Assembly: GCA_017999075.1 (NCBI GenBank)
Contig: JAGOBX010000302.1
Coordinates: 1 to 5,060 of the forward strand
Direction of reading: 5' to 3'
Length of the DNA: 5,060 nucleotides
Origin: JAGOBX01 sp017999075 [NCBI: Candidatus Babelota bacterium]
GTDB lineage: Bacteria > JAGOBX01
In this document: positions 1-5,060 of the stretch, piece by piece
Position numbering within the stretch: the stretch's first letter is position 1
Layout: the number at the start of each line of letters is the position of its first letter
Translations under genes and position numbers: made by a program
Notes under the pieces: model-generated
Seen by the model: the letters and a program-made list of their open reading frames with translations, nothing else
What the model was told of the DNA's origin: nothing
The model's database searches: none

Positions 1-6
1 CTCCTT
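1..6 (-). promoter_or_regulatory. Shine-Dalgarno sequence of a gene starting beyond the left edge
   Basis: On the minus strand the window ends in ATTTAAGGAG, whose AAGGAG is a near-perfect complement to the 16S rRNA anti-Shine-Dalgarno sequence. A start codon would be expected roughly 5-10 bases further on, just outside the window. The next gene would then be co-oriented with the large gene. The 377-base gap argues that it has its own promoter rather than tight translational coupling. Confidence 0.55.
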
Positions 7-148
7 AAATTTCAACTTTCAACAATAATTAGAGATTATTTTTTGTTTTTTGTTCAAGATTATTTTTCAAAAAATAAAAATAGCAAATTTTGTTCTTAAA
101 AATAAAACATTATTATGGAACTGTTTACAAAATATATTTATATATTTT

Positions 149-176
149 TTTATAAAATAAACTCATTGTTTATCAA
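149..176 (-). promoter_or_regulatory. Weak candidate sigma-70-like promoter for the gene beyond the left edge
   Basis: On the minus strand TTGATA (171-176) and TATAAA (149-154) are each one base from the -35 and -10 consensus and are separated by 16 bases. This would give a leader of roughly 140 bases to the Shine-Dalgarno sequence at the left edge. In DNA this AT-rich such matches arise often by chance, and the organism's promoter consensus is unknown. Confidence 0.2.
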
Positions 177-229
177 TATATAAATTTTGTAAAAAATTGC
201 AGAACTGCCAGAATGACGGAAATGCCATT

Positions 230-263
230 TGGAAACATTCCCATTATATGTGGAAAAATTCCA
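230..263. repeat. Pair of GGAA-N3-TTCC palindromes, 21 bp apart
   Basis: TGGAAACATTCC (230-241) and TGGAAAAATTCC (251-262) differ at one base, and each contains the inverted repeat GGAA-N3-TTCC. Their centres (236 and 257) are 21 bp apart, about two helical turns, which would put both on the same face of the DNA. A related half-match, GGAAATGCC, starts at 218. They lie upstream of the weak minus-strand promoter candidate. Operator function is a guess. Direct-repeat ancestry is an alternative. Confidence 0.3.
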
Positions 264-377
264 TTGATTAGAAAAATTAATATTTTTTTGAGAATTGAAG
301 ATTTATCTGCGTTCCTGCTAGTGTCCTATAAAATATTGTAAAAAATACGATAGGTAAAAAATAAAACAGCAATTATA

Positions 378-3300
378 TTATTTAAAATAATTATTCTTTA
401 AAAAAGCCTTTTCATGAAAACCTGTAATATTATCTCCGTCAATGTCATATTCCTGATTTATATTCCCATAATATTTTCTCAAAAATGCGGCATCTTTTGC
501 ATTAATATATCCATCTTTAAAAAAATCTCCTGCAGTTAAACTAACGGTTTCTAATATTGTATCGGAATCAATATAAGTTACAAAAATTTCTTCTTTATAC
601 CCTGTTCTGAAATATTTAAATACATAAGTATCATGATAATGCAAAGTAACACTATAATATCCGGTATCTCCAGTTACAACTGATTGAGTTTCCATACCAT
701 TATATATTAAAACGTTAATTCCGGAATCAATGGAATTTCCCTGCCTGTCAACTATTCCTGAAATGTGGTATGCAAAAGATTCGGATAAAGTTGTTCCGCT
801 GTCCTCTGTCCCAAAATTTCCTTCCAGTTTCCAGTCAGAATCAATCCCTGAATCCATTCCTGTTATTCTATAATAATACGTCGTCAATGGTAATAATCCG
901 CTGTCAATAAAAAATGTATCGTAAGAAGAAATTGTATATTTGCATTCATATCCGCTGTCTCTTTCTGTTGTTCTATAAATTTTCCAAATATAGCTGTCAA
1001 ATCCGTCAGAATCAGAATTAGCATTAAAAGTTATTAAAACAGAAGTATCTGAATATCCATAAACATTATAATTCAGCGGAGGATTAGGCCTTCCTGACCA
1101 ATCTATTTCAATTGTATCTGATGTTTCAAGATATAATTTTCTGTTTATGCTATTTGATGAATTTGACACTGTTCTATTTGGATCAGGTTCCCATGCCCCA
1201 TCAATAAAAAATTTATATTGCATACCGTCTGTAATTCCTTTCAGCCAGATAACCCACGTGTCAGTCTCTTCAATTTTACGCAGTCTATAAGAATCTGAAA
1301 GTTCCCATGAATTAATTTCTCCCCGAAAATATATACTGTCTGCAGAATGAGTAGAATCATAATATAAAAATTCATGTTCCGCATTTTCTTCATATATCAA
1401 CCTGTTCACTCTTAATTTATATCCATATTCAACTGAAGAAGCTATTGATAAGGCGCATCCCCATCTTCCGTCTGATAACTTCAATAATTGATTATTATAA
1501 TTCCACTCATTAAAGTCTCCACCGATCTCTACAGTATCAGCATCAAATCCTATATCCGCTATTATCAATGCTGTTGACATATTTAATGGTCTGCCATATT
1601 TTAACTCACTGAACCTGCCAGTATTTCCAGAACCGTCCTCTACATAAATATAATAAAAATACAGTGAATCATTATTTAATCCGCTATGAACATAAACATT
1701 TGTATTGACTGAAACATTTGCAGCAGTCAAAATATTCATTGTATCTTCAGCAGTAATATATTTTATTATAACAGTTTCTGCATCTTCAATTTTATTAATT
1801 AACGTCGTATCCCACGATACCTGTATTTTATCTATATCTATAGGAGTAACAGTAATTCCAACAAAATTTAAAGGAGTATCCTCCCAATTTTTATATTCAA
1901 TCACATCGTTTTGCAAAATGCTGATTTCTCTTAAAGCTGATGTTGTAGGCAATGCGTCTATTCCGAGATAAGAATTCCCATTTTTGCCAATAGGGTTATA
2001 CGGATCAAGGTACCAGTCTGTACCGTTCACAACAAATTTATATTCATATCTTCCGGCATTCAGAAGTTTTGAACCTCTCCAATATCCATCTGTATCTAAA
2101 GTTAAATTTACAGAACCTACCCATCCATCCCAGTCTCCTCTAACCGAAATATTTGAATATGATTGACTATGAGGATGCACAAATAAATATTTATATGAAT
2201 TTGAATATGGATATTCATAAACCGTGTCTCCTGCCGAAGAATATAAAAATTTATATGAAACATCAGTATTCTTTGACAATACAAAAGTGCACGTATAAAC
2301 CGAACTTGTTCCGATTTTACTCATTTGATACTGATTCCACCCGCTGATACCCAAATCAGAGCTTCCTATATAAACAGTATCAACATTATATATTCCCCTC
2401 ATATCTACTGTAAAATTAATTCTTACGCTTGTACAATTTACCGTTATAGTGTCCCATGCGTCAGGATTAATTCCTCCTCCGCCGCTGTCTATATAAACAC
2501 TTATATAATTCGTTTCAGGATTTGTTGTTAGTGAGACAGGGCACGAGAAAAAAACCGAATCTGAAAGAGTTAAAATAATCGTAGAACAATTTATATTATT
2601 AACAAAAATTTTCACTGTATATCCGGGATATGCGTTTGACATTGTTCCGCCGACTGTTATTTCAACTGCTGATGTATCAATTTTAACAGGGGTGGTTGTT
2701 GGATAAGTGAACGAAATCGAAGCTGGTCCGCTTACGCTTGCTCCGCCGCTGATAGTATTTATTATTATAGTATCAAATTCTGTAATTTGTATAAGCGGAC
2801 CCGAATCTTCATCAAAAGATTTAACAGAATATTCGGGTAATAATAACTTAAAAGTCGATCCTGAGTCTGTTGTAGTTTTTGTTTTAACAGTTATTACAAA
2901 ATAGTTGCCTGTATCATAATTCGAAAAATTATAGTGTAATAAATCATTAACCCACGAACTGCCGGATAAATTAAGACATCCTACAAAAGTATCTGATAAA
3001 GATTCATAATTTCCTAAAATATTTCCATCTTCATATAAAGAAATATAATCTATTGACGACGAATCCAAATTCCCTTCATTTGATATTTTAAATAATATCA
3101 GTGTATCCCCGGCTATGGTATCGCCAATAATAAAAACTGAACCTGCAGTAAATGTGTCTCCTGCTAAAGCAGTATCTTGACTAATATCTATACCTTTCAA
3201 AACTGTCACGCTATCATATTCTGCGCCTATCCACCAATGAGATAAATGCTGAACAGGTATCGATAATAGAGAATTAATCATTGATAAGTTATAATTAGAA

Positions 3301-5060
3301 CCTGGTGCTGCACCGCTTTCTGAATCAGTTGCTTCATACCATTTTGAATCAGAGCTGTTCAAGTAATAAAATCTTAAAAAACTGTAATCAGTAGTGATAT
3401 TTTTCGAAGAATAATTAAATGTTATAACTGGGCTGTCTGAAAAATAACTTGATTGAACAGAACAAAACACAGAGTCGTAAACATCTATTTTTAACATTGC
3501 ATTTTCGCCATACCTATATGTTTTTATTTTAGAAGTATCTGTATAATTAATAAAATTTTGGCCAGGCGAACTCAGTACCACATAGCTTCCCGTATCAACA
3601 GGATTTATTAAAATTGACCAGCTGTCACTTTCAAAAAAATTTGATACTGTAATAAAAACCGAATCCGTATTATTAAGACTAATCGTATAAGAACTGTCAG
3701 TTCCTATTATATTAGAAACATATATATTATAACTCGCAGTTTCATTTGCAGGACATATATAGTTAATATAATAATAGTTAACTATGACTGTATCACTCGC
3801 AATAACAGCAGAGCCGCTTATCAAATTCACTGAAATAATATTAGTTCCTGAAACCAAAGATGCAGTATCAAATAACCATTCTTGATTGATTAAACTAAGT
3901 TCAAATGCCGAAGACTGCTGAATTCCATTTACATATAAAACAATTGTATCTCCTGATTTTGAATTAAACGATGTTCCGGAAACTCTAATCATTTGAGAAA
4001 AAGTATCGATATTTGTTAAAGGAAATTTTATAGCAATTGAATATAATGTTTCAGATTCTGTATTATTATCAGGAACACCATTATTATTTCTATCAATTTC
4101 AATAACTGCTATTTGCTGTTTCACCAATGCTGAATCAGGTATAAATTGATTTGATATATAAGAACCGTCTGTATTGCATAGCATTACGTATACACCAATT
4201 TTTTTTCCATCTAAAGAAATATCGTTATATATTTCAGAAAATGGAATTGCGCATTCAAAAAATTGACCCGTTCCTGAAACCTGTGCTTTAGTTATCCAAT
4301 CAAAATTATTGTATTTTGACTGGTTTTCAAATCTGCGTATTCCGCCGGTTTGCGAGGAACCGTTCCAGCCTGCAGCAAGTTCAGCGCCGAATCCGCCACC
4401 TCCCATATAACTCGAATTTATCCAATTTGATATTGAATTATCAGGATTTTCAGTATCATCAGATAACGATAAATAATGTTTAACTCCGGTATTAAAACCA
4501 AAATCTCTGTCTATATAACACAAGACATAATTATTCGACGGATCGTCAAATTTACCTGTCAAGCCAATATATAATGTGTCTGAATTATAGGTTAAATATA
4601 AAGTATCCAGATTATTGTTTGATCCCCAGCTGCTTTCAGTTATACATGAATCAATTAATTCTGAACTGACAAAATCATTTATCCCGTCAATAACGATTGT
4701 ATGATACGATGTTGCTATAGTTTTTGTACAGTATGAGATTTGAGTATCTGCAACAGTTAAAATTAAAGTTGAGGTATTATTATTAGCGGTCGAAACCGGA
4801 GATGCGGATGTAACAAAAATGCTATCGGCTCTTCCTCCTGTATCATATATATTATAAAATTCTATTTCAAAGTCAAGAATCCAGCCTGTATCCAAAGACT
4901 CTGTCCCATCAAAAAACTGCATAAACATCTGTTTTGAACTTAAATAATCTTTCAATTCAGTAACATCTATTACTATTCTGTTATTTGGAAATGGATGCGG
5001 TCCGCCATCCAAATATTGACTCATCTCATAAATATTTTTTACTTGTGCAGGGGTTAACGG
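378..5060 (-). CDS. Large modular secreted carbohydrate-binding protein with C-terminal dockerin-like domain (5'-partial)
   Basis: Seen: one frame is open from the right edge to the TAA at 378-380, giving 1560 codons. The first ATG (5022-5024) has no Shine-Dalgarno sequence at proper spacing and no signal peptide after it. Twelve further in-frame codons (PLTPAQVKNIYE) precede it, so the start is outside the window. The protein is rich in Ser, Thr, Asp, Asn and Tyr and poor in Lys/Arg, as in extracellular proteins. Modules, numbered from that ATG: unassigned beta-rich end 1-95, DOMON/CBM9-like 106-311, Ig-like 325-417, unassigned 418-760, Ig-like 763-861, CBM20-like 862-952, CBM48-like 953-1024, FnIII 1050-1146, two CBM48-like 1150-1308, FnIII 1312-1407, carboxypeptidase-regulatory-like 1415-1496, dockerin-like 1499-1548. 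Inferred: a cell-surface or complex-bound protein that binds starch- or glycogen-like glucans. No catalytic domain is visible; one may lie upstream. Alternatives are a non-enzymatic adhesin or scaffold subunit. The gene's reality is near certain; its exact role is not known. Confidence 0.95.
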   Translation of the reverse strand, partial: PLTPAQVKNIYEMSQYLDGGPHPFPNNRIVIDVTELKDYLSSKQMFMQFFDGTESLDTGWILDFEIEFYNIYDTGGRADSIFVTSASPVSTANNNTSTLILTVADTQISYCTKTIATSYHTIVIDGINDFVSSELIDSCITESSWGSNNNLDTLYLTYNSDTLYIGLTGKFDDPSNNYVLCYIDRDFGFNTGVKHYLSLSDDTENPDNSISNWINSSYMGGGGFGAELAAGWNGSSQTGGIRRFENQSKYNNFDWITKAQVSGTGQFFECAIPFSEIYNDISLDGKKIGVYVMLCNTDGSYISNQFIPDSALVKQQIAVIEIDRNNNGVPDNNTESETLYSIAIKFPLTNIDTFSQMIRVSGTSFNSKSGDTIVLYVNGIQQSSAFELSLINQEWLFDTASLVSGTNIISVNLISGSAVIASDTVIVNYYYINYICPANETASYNIYVSNIIGTDSSYTISLNNTDSVFITVSNFFESDSWSILINPVDTGSYVVLSSPGQNFINYTDTSKIKTYRYGENAMLKIDVYDSVFCSVQSSYFSDSPVITFNYSSKNITTDYSFLRFYYLNSSDSKWYEATDSESGAAPGSNYNLSMINSLLSIPVQHLSHWWIGAEYDSVTVLKGIDISQDTALAGDTFTAGSVFIIGDTIAGDTLILFKISNEGNLDSSSIDYISLYEDGNILGNYESLSDTFVGCLNLSGSSWVNDLLHYNFSNYDTGNYFVITVKTKTTTDSGSTFKLLLPEYSVKSFDEDSGPLIQITEFDTIIINTISGGASVSGPASISFTYPTTTPVKIDTSAVEITVGGTMSNAYPGYTVKIFVNNINCSTIILTLSDSVFFSCPVSLTTNPETNYISVYIDSGGGGINPDAWDTITVNCTSVRINFTVDMRGIYNVDTVYIGSSDLGISGWNQYQMSKIGTSSVYTCTFVLSKNTDVSYKFLYSSAGDTVYEYPYSNSYKYLFVHPHSQSYSNISVRGDWDGWVGSVNLTLDTDGYWRGSKLLNAGRYEYKFVVNGTDWYLDPYNPIGKNGNSYLGIDALPTTSALREISILQNDVIEYKNWEDTPLNFVGITVTPIDIDKIQVSWDTTLINKIEDAETVIIKYITAEDTMNILTAANVSVNTNVYVHSGLNNDSLYFYYIYVEDGSGNTGRFSELKYGRPLNMSTALIIADIGFDADTVEIGGDFNEWNYNNQLLKLSDGRWGCALSIASSVEYGYKLRVNRLIYEENAEHEFLYYDSTHSADSIYFRGEINSWELSDSYRLRKIEETDTWVIWLKGITDGMQYKFFIDGAWEPDPNRTVSNSSNSINRKLYLETSDTIEIDWSGRPNPPLNYNVYGYSDTSVLITFNANSDSDGFDSYIWKIYRTTERDSGYECKYTISSYDTFFIDSGLLPLTTYYYRITGMDSGIDSDWKLEGNFGTEDSGTTLSESFAYHISGIVDRQGNSIDSGINVLIYNGMETQSVVTGDTGYYSVTLHYHDTYVFKYFRTGYKEEIFVTYIDSDTILETVSLTAGDFFKDGYINAKDAAFLRKYYGNINQEYDIDGDNITGFHEKAFLKNNYFK
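381..530 (-). other. C-terminal dockerin-like domain (residues 1499-1548)
   Basis: Two calcium-loop/helix repeats close the protein. Repeat 1, GDFFKDGYINAKDAAFLRKY (1499-1518), has D1500, D1504, N1508 and D1511 in the ligand positions of the dockerin F-hand, but Phe1502 replaces the usual Asn/Asp at position 3. Repeat 2, YDIDGDNITGFHEKAFLKNN (1526-1545), has D1527, D1529, D1531 and E1538, with Asn1532 where Gly is usual. Dockerins bind cohesin domains on scaffoldins or on the cell surface. The residues at loop positions 10-11 (A1509/K1510 and F1536/H1537) differ from the Ser/Thr pairs of Clostridium thermocellum type I dockerins. The partner cohesin is unknown and not in this window. Confidence 0.75.
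537..782 (-). other. Carboxypeptidase-regulatory-like domain (residues 1415-1496)
   Basis: YHISGIVDRQGNSIDSGINV (1419-1438) and VVTGDTGYYSVTL (1449-1461) reproduce the 'i.G.v.d..G.pi.gv.V....... t.T...G.Ys..l' pattern of CarboxypepD_reg/transthyretin-like beta-sandwiches. KYFRTGYKEE (1470-1479) fits the following 'k.GY....' strand. In many bacterial exoproteins this domain immediately precedes a dockerin, as here, and acts as a structural linker. Confidence 0.7.
804..1091 (-). other. Fibronectin type III domain 2 (residues 1312-1407)
   Basis: The domain runs from RPNPPLNYNVYG (1312-1323) through SVLITFNANSDSD (1328-1340), YIWKIYRTTE (1345-1354) and TFFIDSGLLPLTTYYYRITG (1370-1389). The last segment is the canonical 'f.D.gL.P.T.YyYri.a.d' signature of FnIII domains. 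It links the tandem CBM48-like pair to the C-terminal carboxypeptidase-regulatory-like and dockerin-like domains. Confidence 0.75.
1101..1355 (-). other. CBM48-like module, C-terminal copy (residues 1224-1308)
   Basis: SIYFRGEINSWE (1230-1241), DTWVIWLKGITDG (1255-1267), MQYKFFIDGAWEPDPNRT (1268-1285) and NSINRKLYL (1291-1299) are a good match to AMPK-beta-like glycogen-binding domains, including the typical 'YKF.iDG.W..DP' segment. W1240, K1271, W1278 and N1294 are plausible equivalents of the glucan-contacting residues. With the preceding copy it forms a tandem pair, which in starch-binding proteins often raises affinity through multivalency. Confidence 0.7.
1356..1577 (-). other. CBM48-like module, divergent copy (residues 1150-1223)
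   Basis: VEIGGDFNEWN (1165-1175), SDGRWGCALSI (1184-1194) and EYGYKLRVN (1199-1207) follow the same order as the well-conserved module at 953-1024. W1174 and K1203 match the first Trp and the Lys of the glucan-binding site. The second Trp position falls near I1210/Y1211, so binding may be weakened or altered. It is joined to the next CBM48-like module with almost no linker. Confidence 0.6.
1587..1877 (-). other. Fibronectin type III domain 1 (residues 1050-1146)
   Basis: Features are ITVTPIDIDKIQVSWD (1057-1072), with the usual 'v.v.w' B-strand Trp at 1071. VIIKYITAED (1085-1094) and YVHSGLNNDSLYFYYIYVED (1111-1130) follow, the latter matching the 'y...gL....Y.Y.i...D..GN' F-strand signature. 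FnIII domains commonly serve as spacers between carbohydrate-binding or catalytic modules in bacterial exoenzymes. Here it separates the first pair of starch-binding-like modules from the second. Confidence 0.7.
1953..2168 (-). other. CBM48/AMPK-beta-like glycogen-binding module (residues 953-1024)
   Basis: The fold signature is clear: VRGDWDGW (961-968), DGYWRGSKLLNAGRYEYKF (979-997), then VVNGTDWYLDP (998-1008) and GNSYL (1016-1020). In AMPK beta-type glycogen-binding domains the sugar-contacting residues are two Trp, a Lys and an Asn. W968, K996, W1004 and N1017 fall at equivalent places, so this copy looks competent to bind alpha-glucan. It directly follows the CBM20-like module, giving two adjacent starch-binding-type domains. 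This is the best-conserved module in the protein. Confidence 0.75.
2169..2441 (-). other. CBM20-like starch-binding module (residues 862-952)
   Basis: The segment starts with VRINFTVDMRG (867-877), followed by VYIGSSDLGISGW (884-896). This matches the 'V.f.Vdm......v.i.Gs...LG.W' opening of CBM20-like modules found in secreted amylases and pullulanases. Later comes VYTCTFVL (909-916) and DVSYKFLY (921-928), matching the 'W...v.l..g..veYKf' half, with Tyr910 in place of the usual Trp. CBM20-type domains bind starch and related alpha-glucans through surface aromatic residues. W896 and K925 are candidates for the binding face or core. Ligand binding is inferred from the family only. Confidence 0.65.
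2442..2738 (-). other. Ig-like beta-sandwich module 2 (residues 763-861)
   Basis: Visible strands are VEITVGGTMSNAYPGYTVKI (787-806), VNNINCSTIILTL (808-820), VFFSCPVSL (824-832) and NYISVYIDSGGG (839-850). The pattern mirrors the first Ig-like module strand for strand. It contains three cysteines nearby (C813, C828, C864), of which C813 and C828 lie on neighbouring strands and could form a disulfide. It immediately precedes the block of starch-binding-like modules and probably acts as a spacer. Confidence 0.45.
2790..3773 (-). other. Unassigned beta-rich region (residues 418-745)
   Basis: I do not recognise a named family here. The first half (418-602) alternates hydrophobic strands with Ser/Asn/Asp turns and ends in RFYYLNSSDSKWYEA (551-565) and VQHLSHWWIG (591-600). 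That ending resembles beta-sandwich modules that close with 'y.y....W.p.......v.HFS.f.ig'. The second half (603-745) contains LILFKISNEGNLDSSSIDY (642-660) followed by ISLYEDGN (661-668), a pattern seen in exoprotein domains of the 'N.g....i..i.lY.D' type. There are no predicted membrane spans or obvious catalytic motifs. It probably holds two structural modules. Confidence 0.35.
3774..4052 (-). other. Ig-like beta-sandwich module 1 (residues 325-417)
   Basis: The strand pattern is IRVSGT (346-351), GDTIVLYVNG (358-367), WLFDTASLVSGTNIISV (383-399) and SDTVIVNY (410-417). This fits bacterial Ig-like spacer domains such as the glucodextranase B type: 'v.G.....g..v.lyvNg.....f...v.L..G.N.i.v'. 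It aligns by eye with residues 785-864, so the protein carries two copies of the module. The likely role is structural spacing between binding modules. Confidence 0.5.
4068..4094 (-). other. TSP3-like calcium loop (residues 311-319)
   Basis: The stretch DRNNNGVPD matches the Asp/Asn-rich 'D-x-[DN]-x-[DN]-G-x-x-D' loop of thrombospondin type 3 repeats, with D311, N313, N315, G316 and D319 in the ligand positions. It sits directly after the DOMON-like module and before the Ig-like module, where such single loops often act as calcium-stiffened linkers. Only one copy is present. Confidence 0.5.
4092..4709 (-). other. DOMON/CBM9-like module (residues 106-311)
   Basis: The module opens with TIVIDGINDF (109-118), the 'x-I-D-G-x-x-D-[WF]' entry typical of CBM9-like and glucodextranase-C-like DOMON domains. 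It continues with LDTLYLTYNSDTLYIGLTG (139-157), matching the family's 'DL..ly.twd...LYIg..g' strand pair, then a CYIDRDFG strand (169-176). A Gly-rich loop GGGGFGAELAAGW (208-220) follows, and FFECAIPFSEIY (255-266) matches the late '(E).aIPfs.i' strand. Such domains are beta-sandwiches that bind sugars or haem and often accompany extracellular glycosidases. I see no haem-ligand signature, so a carbohydrate-binding or structural role is more likely. The assignment rests on motif order alone. Confidence 0.65.

Larger units (their letters stand above)
1..377. other. AT-rich intergenic region without a convincing gene
   Basis: This gap separates the stop codon of the large gene from a probable next minus-strand gene beyond the left edge. 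It is dominated by A and T runs. Only 199-265 and 301-330 have a more mixed composition. Short open frames exist on both strands, but none has a ribosome binding site. No strong GC-rich hairpin with a T-run follows the large gene, so no intrinsic terminator can be called. Confidence 0.7.

Noticed and set aside
33-78. Direct repeat AGATTATTTTT (33-43 and 57-67) and the A/T-only inverted repeat at 60-77
   Set aside because: These are low-complexity A/T runs in an AT-rich gap, and matches of this sort are expected by chance.
199-208. Short palindrome GCAG-AA-CTGC
   Set aside because: Four-base arms with a two-base loop are too short and too tight for a hairpin, and there is no second copy to support an operator.
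173-244. Minus-strand 23-codon frame encoding a hydrophobic peptide (MGMFPNGISVILAVLQ...)
   Set aside because: It looks like a small membrane peptide, but there is no ribosome binding site, the length is tiny, and T-rich DNA gives hydrophobic translations by chance.
213-341. Plus-strand 42-codon frame beginning MTEMPFGNIP, with the frame open back to 156
   Set aside because: No Shine-Dalgarno sequence lies before the ATG, the peptide is not recognisable, and the length is easily reached by chance. The internal GNIPIIC/GKIPLIR repeat is only the protein view of the GGAA-N3-TTCC pair.
334-352. Hairpin TATTGTA-AAAAA-TACGATA just after the stop of the large gene, considered as a terminator
   Set aside because: In the minus-strand RNA the stem has a C-A mismatch, is almost all A-U, and is followed by only four U residues, so it is too weak to call.
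1705-2904. Plus-strand open frames of 60-88 codons opposite the large gene (1705-1971, 1984-2166, 2153-2347, 2325-2531, 2707-2904)
   Set aside because: They lie entirely antisense to a well-supported modular coding region, overlap each other, have no recognisable domain, and I saw no ribosome binding site that would favour them.
378-5024. CRISPR array, tRNA, rRNA or mobile-element signatures within the window
   Set aside because: No regularly spaced identical repeats, no cloverleaf-like sequence, and no transposase motifs or terminal inverted repeats were seen.

Overview
The window holds essentially one thing: the 3' part of a very large gene on the minus strand, followed by an AT-rich intergenic gap. 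The DNA is AT-rich. The reading frame is open from position 5060 to a TAA at 378-380 (1560 codons) and is not closed at the right edge. The first in-frame ATG (5022-5024) is therefore most likely an internal methionine, and the true N-terminus lies outside the window.

The visible part reads as a secreted, modular carbohydrate-binding protein. From N- to C-terminus I see: the end of an unidentified beta-rich domain; a DOMON/CBM9-like module; a short TSP3-like calcium loop; an Ig-like module; about 350 residues of beta-rich sequence I cannot assign; a second Ig-like module; a CBM20-like starch-binding module; a CBM48/AMPK-beta-like glycogen-binding module; a fibronectin type III domain; two more CBM48-like modules in tandem; a second fibronectin type III domain; a carboxypeptidase-regulatory-like domain; and a C-terminal two-loop calcium-binding repeat that looks like a divergent dockerin. 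No catalytic domain is visible. Four starch/glycogen-binding-type modules suggest that the missing N-terminal part is an alpha-glucan-active enzyme or an alpha-glucan-binding scaffold subunit, but that is inference. Residue numbers below count from the internal ATG at 5024 (M1).

Positions 1-377 contain no convincing gene. At the extreme left edge, on the minus strand, is a strong Shine-Dalgarno sequence (AAGGAG, 1-6). A second minus-strand gene therefore probably starts a few bases beyond the window. The gap may hold its promoter (weak candidate at 149-176) and a pair of GGAA-N3-TTCC palindromes one 21-bp step apart.

The taxon cannot be fixed from this window. Low GC, a giant Ser/Thr/Asp/Asn/Tyr-rich multi-modular exoprotein and a non-clostridial-looking dockerin fit an AT-rich, polysaccharide-degrading bacterium, possibly from a poorly sampled anaerobic lineage.
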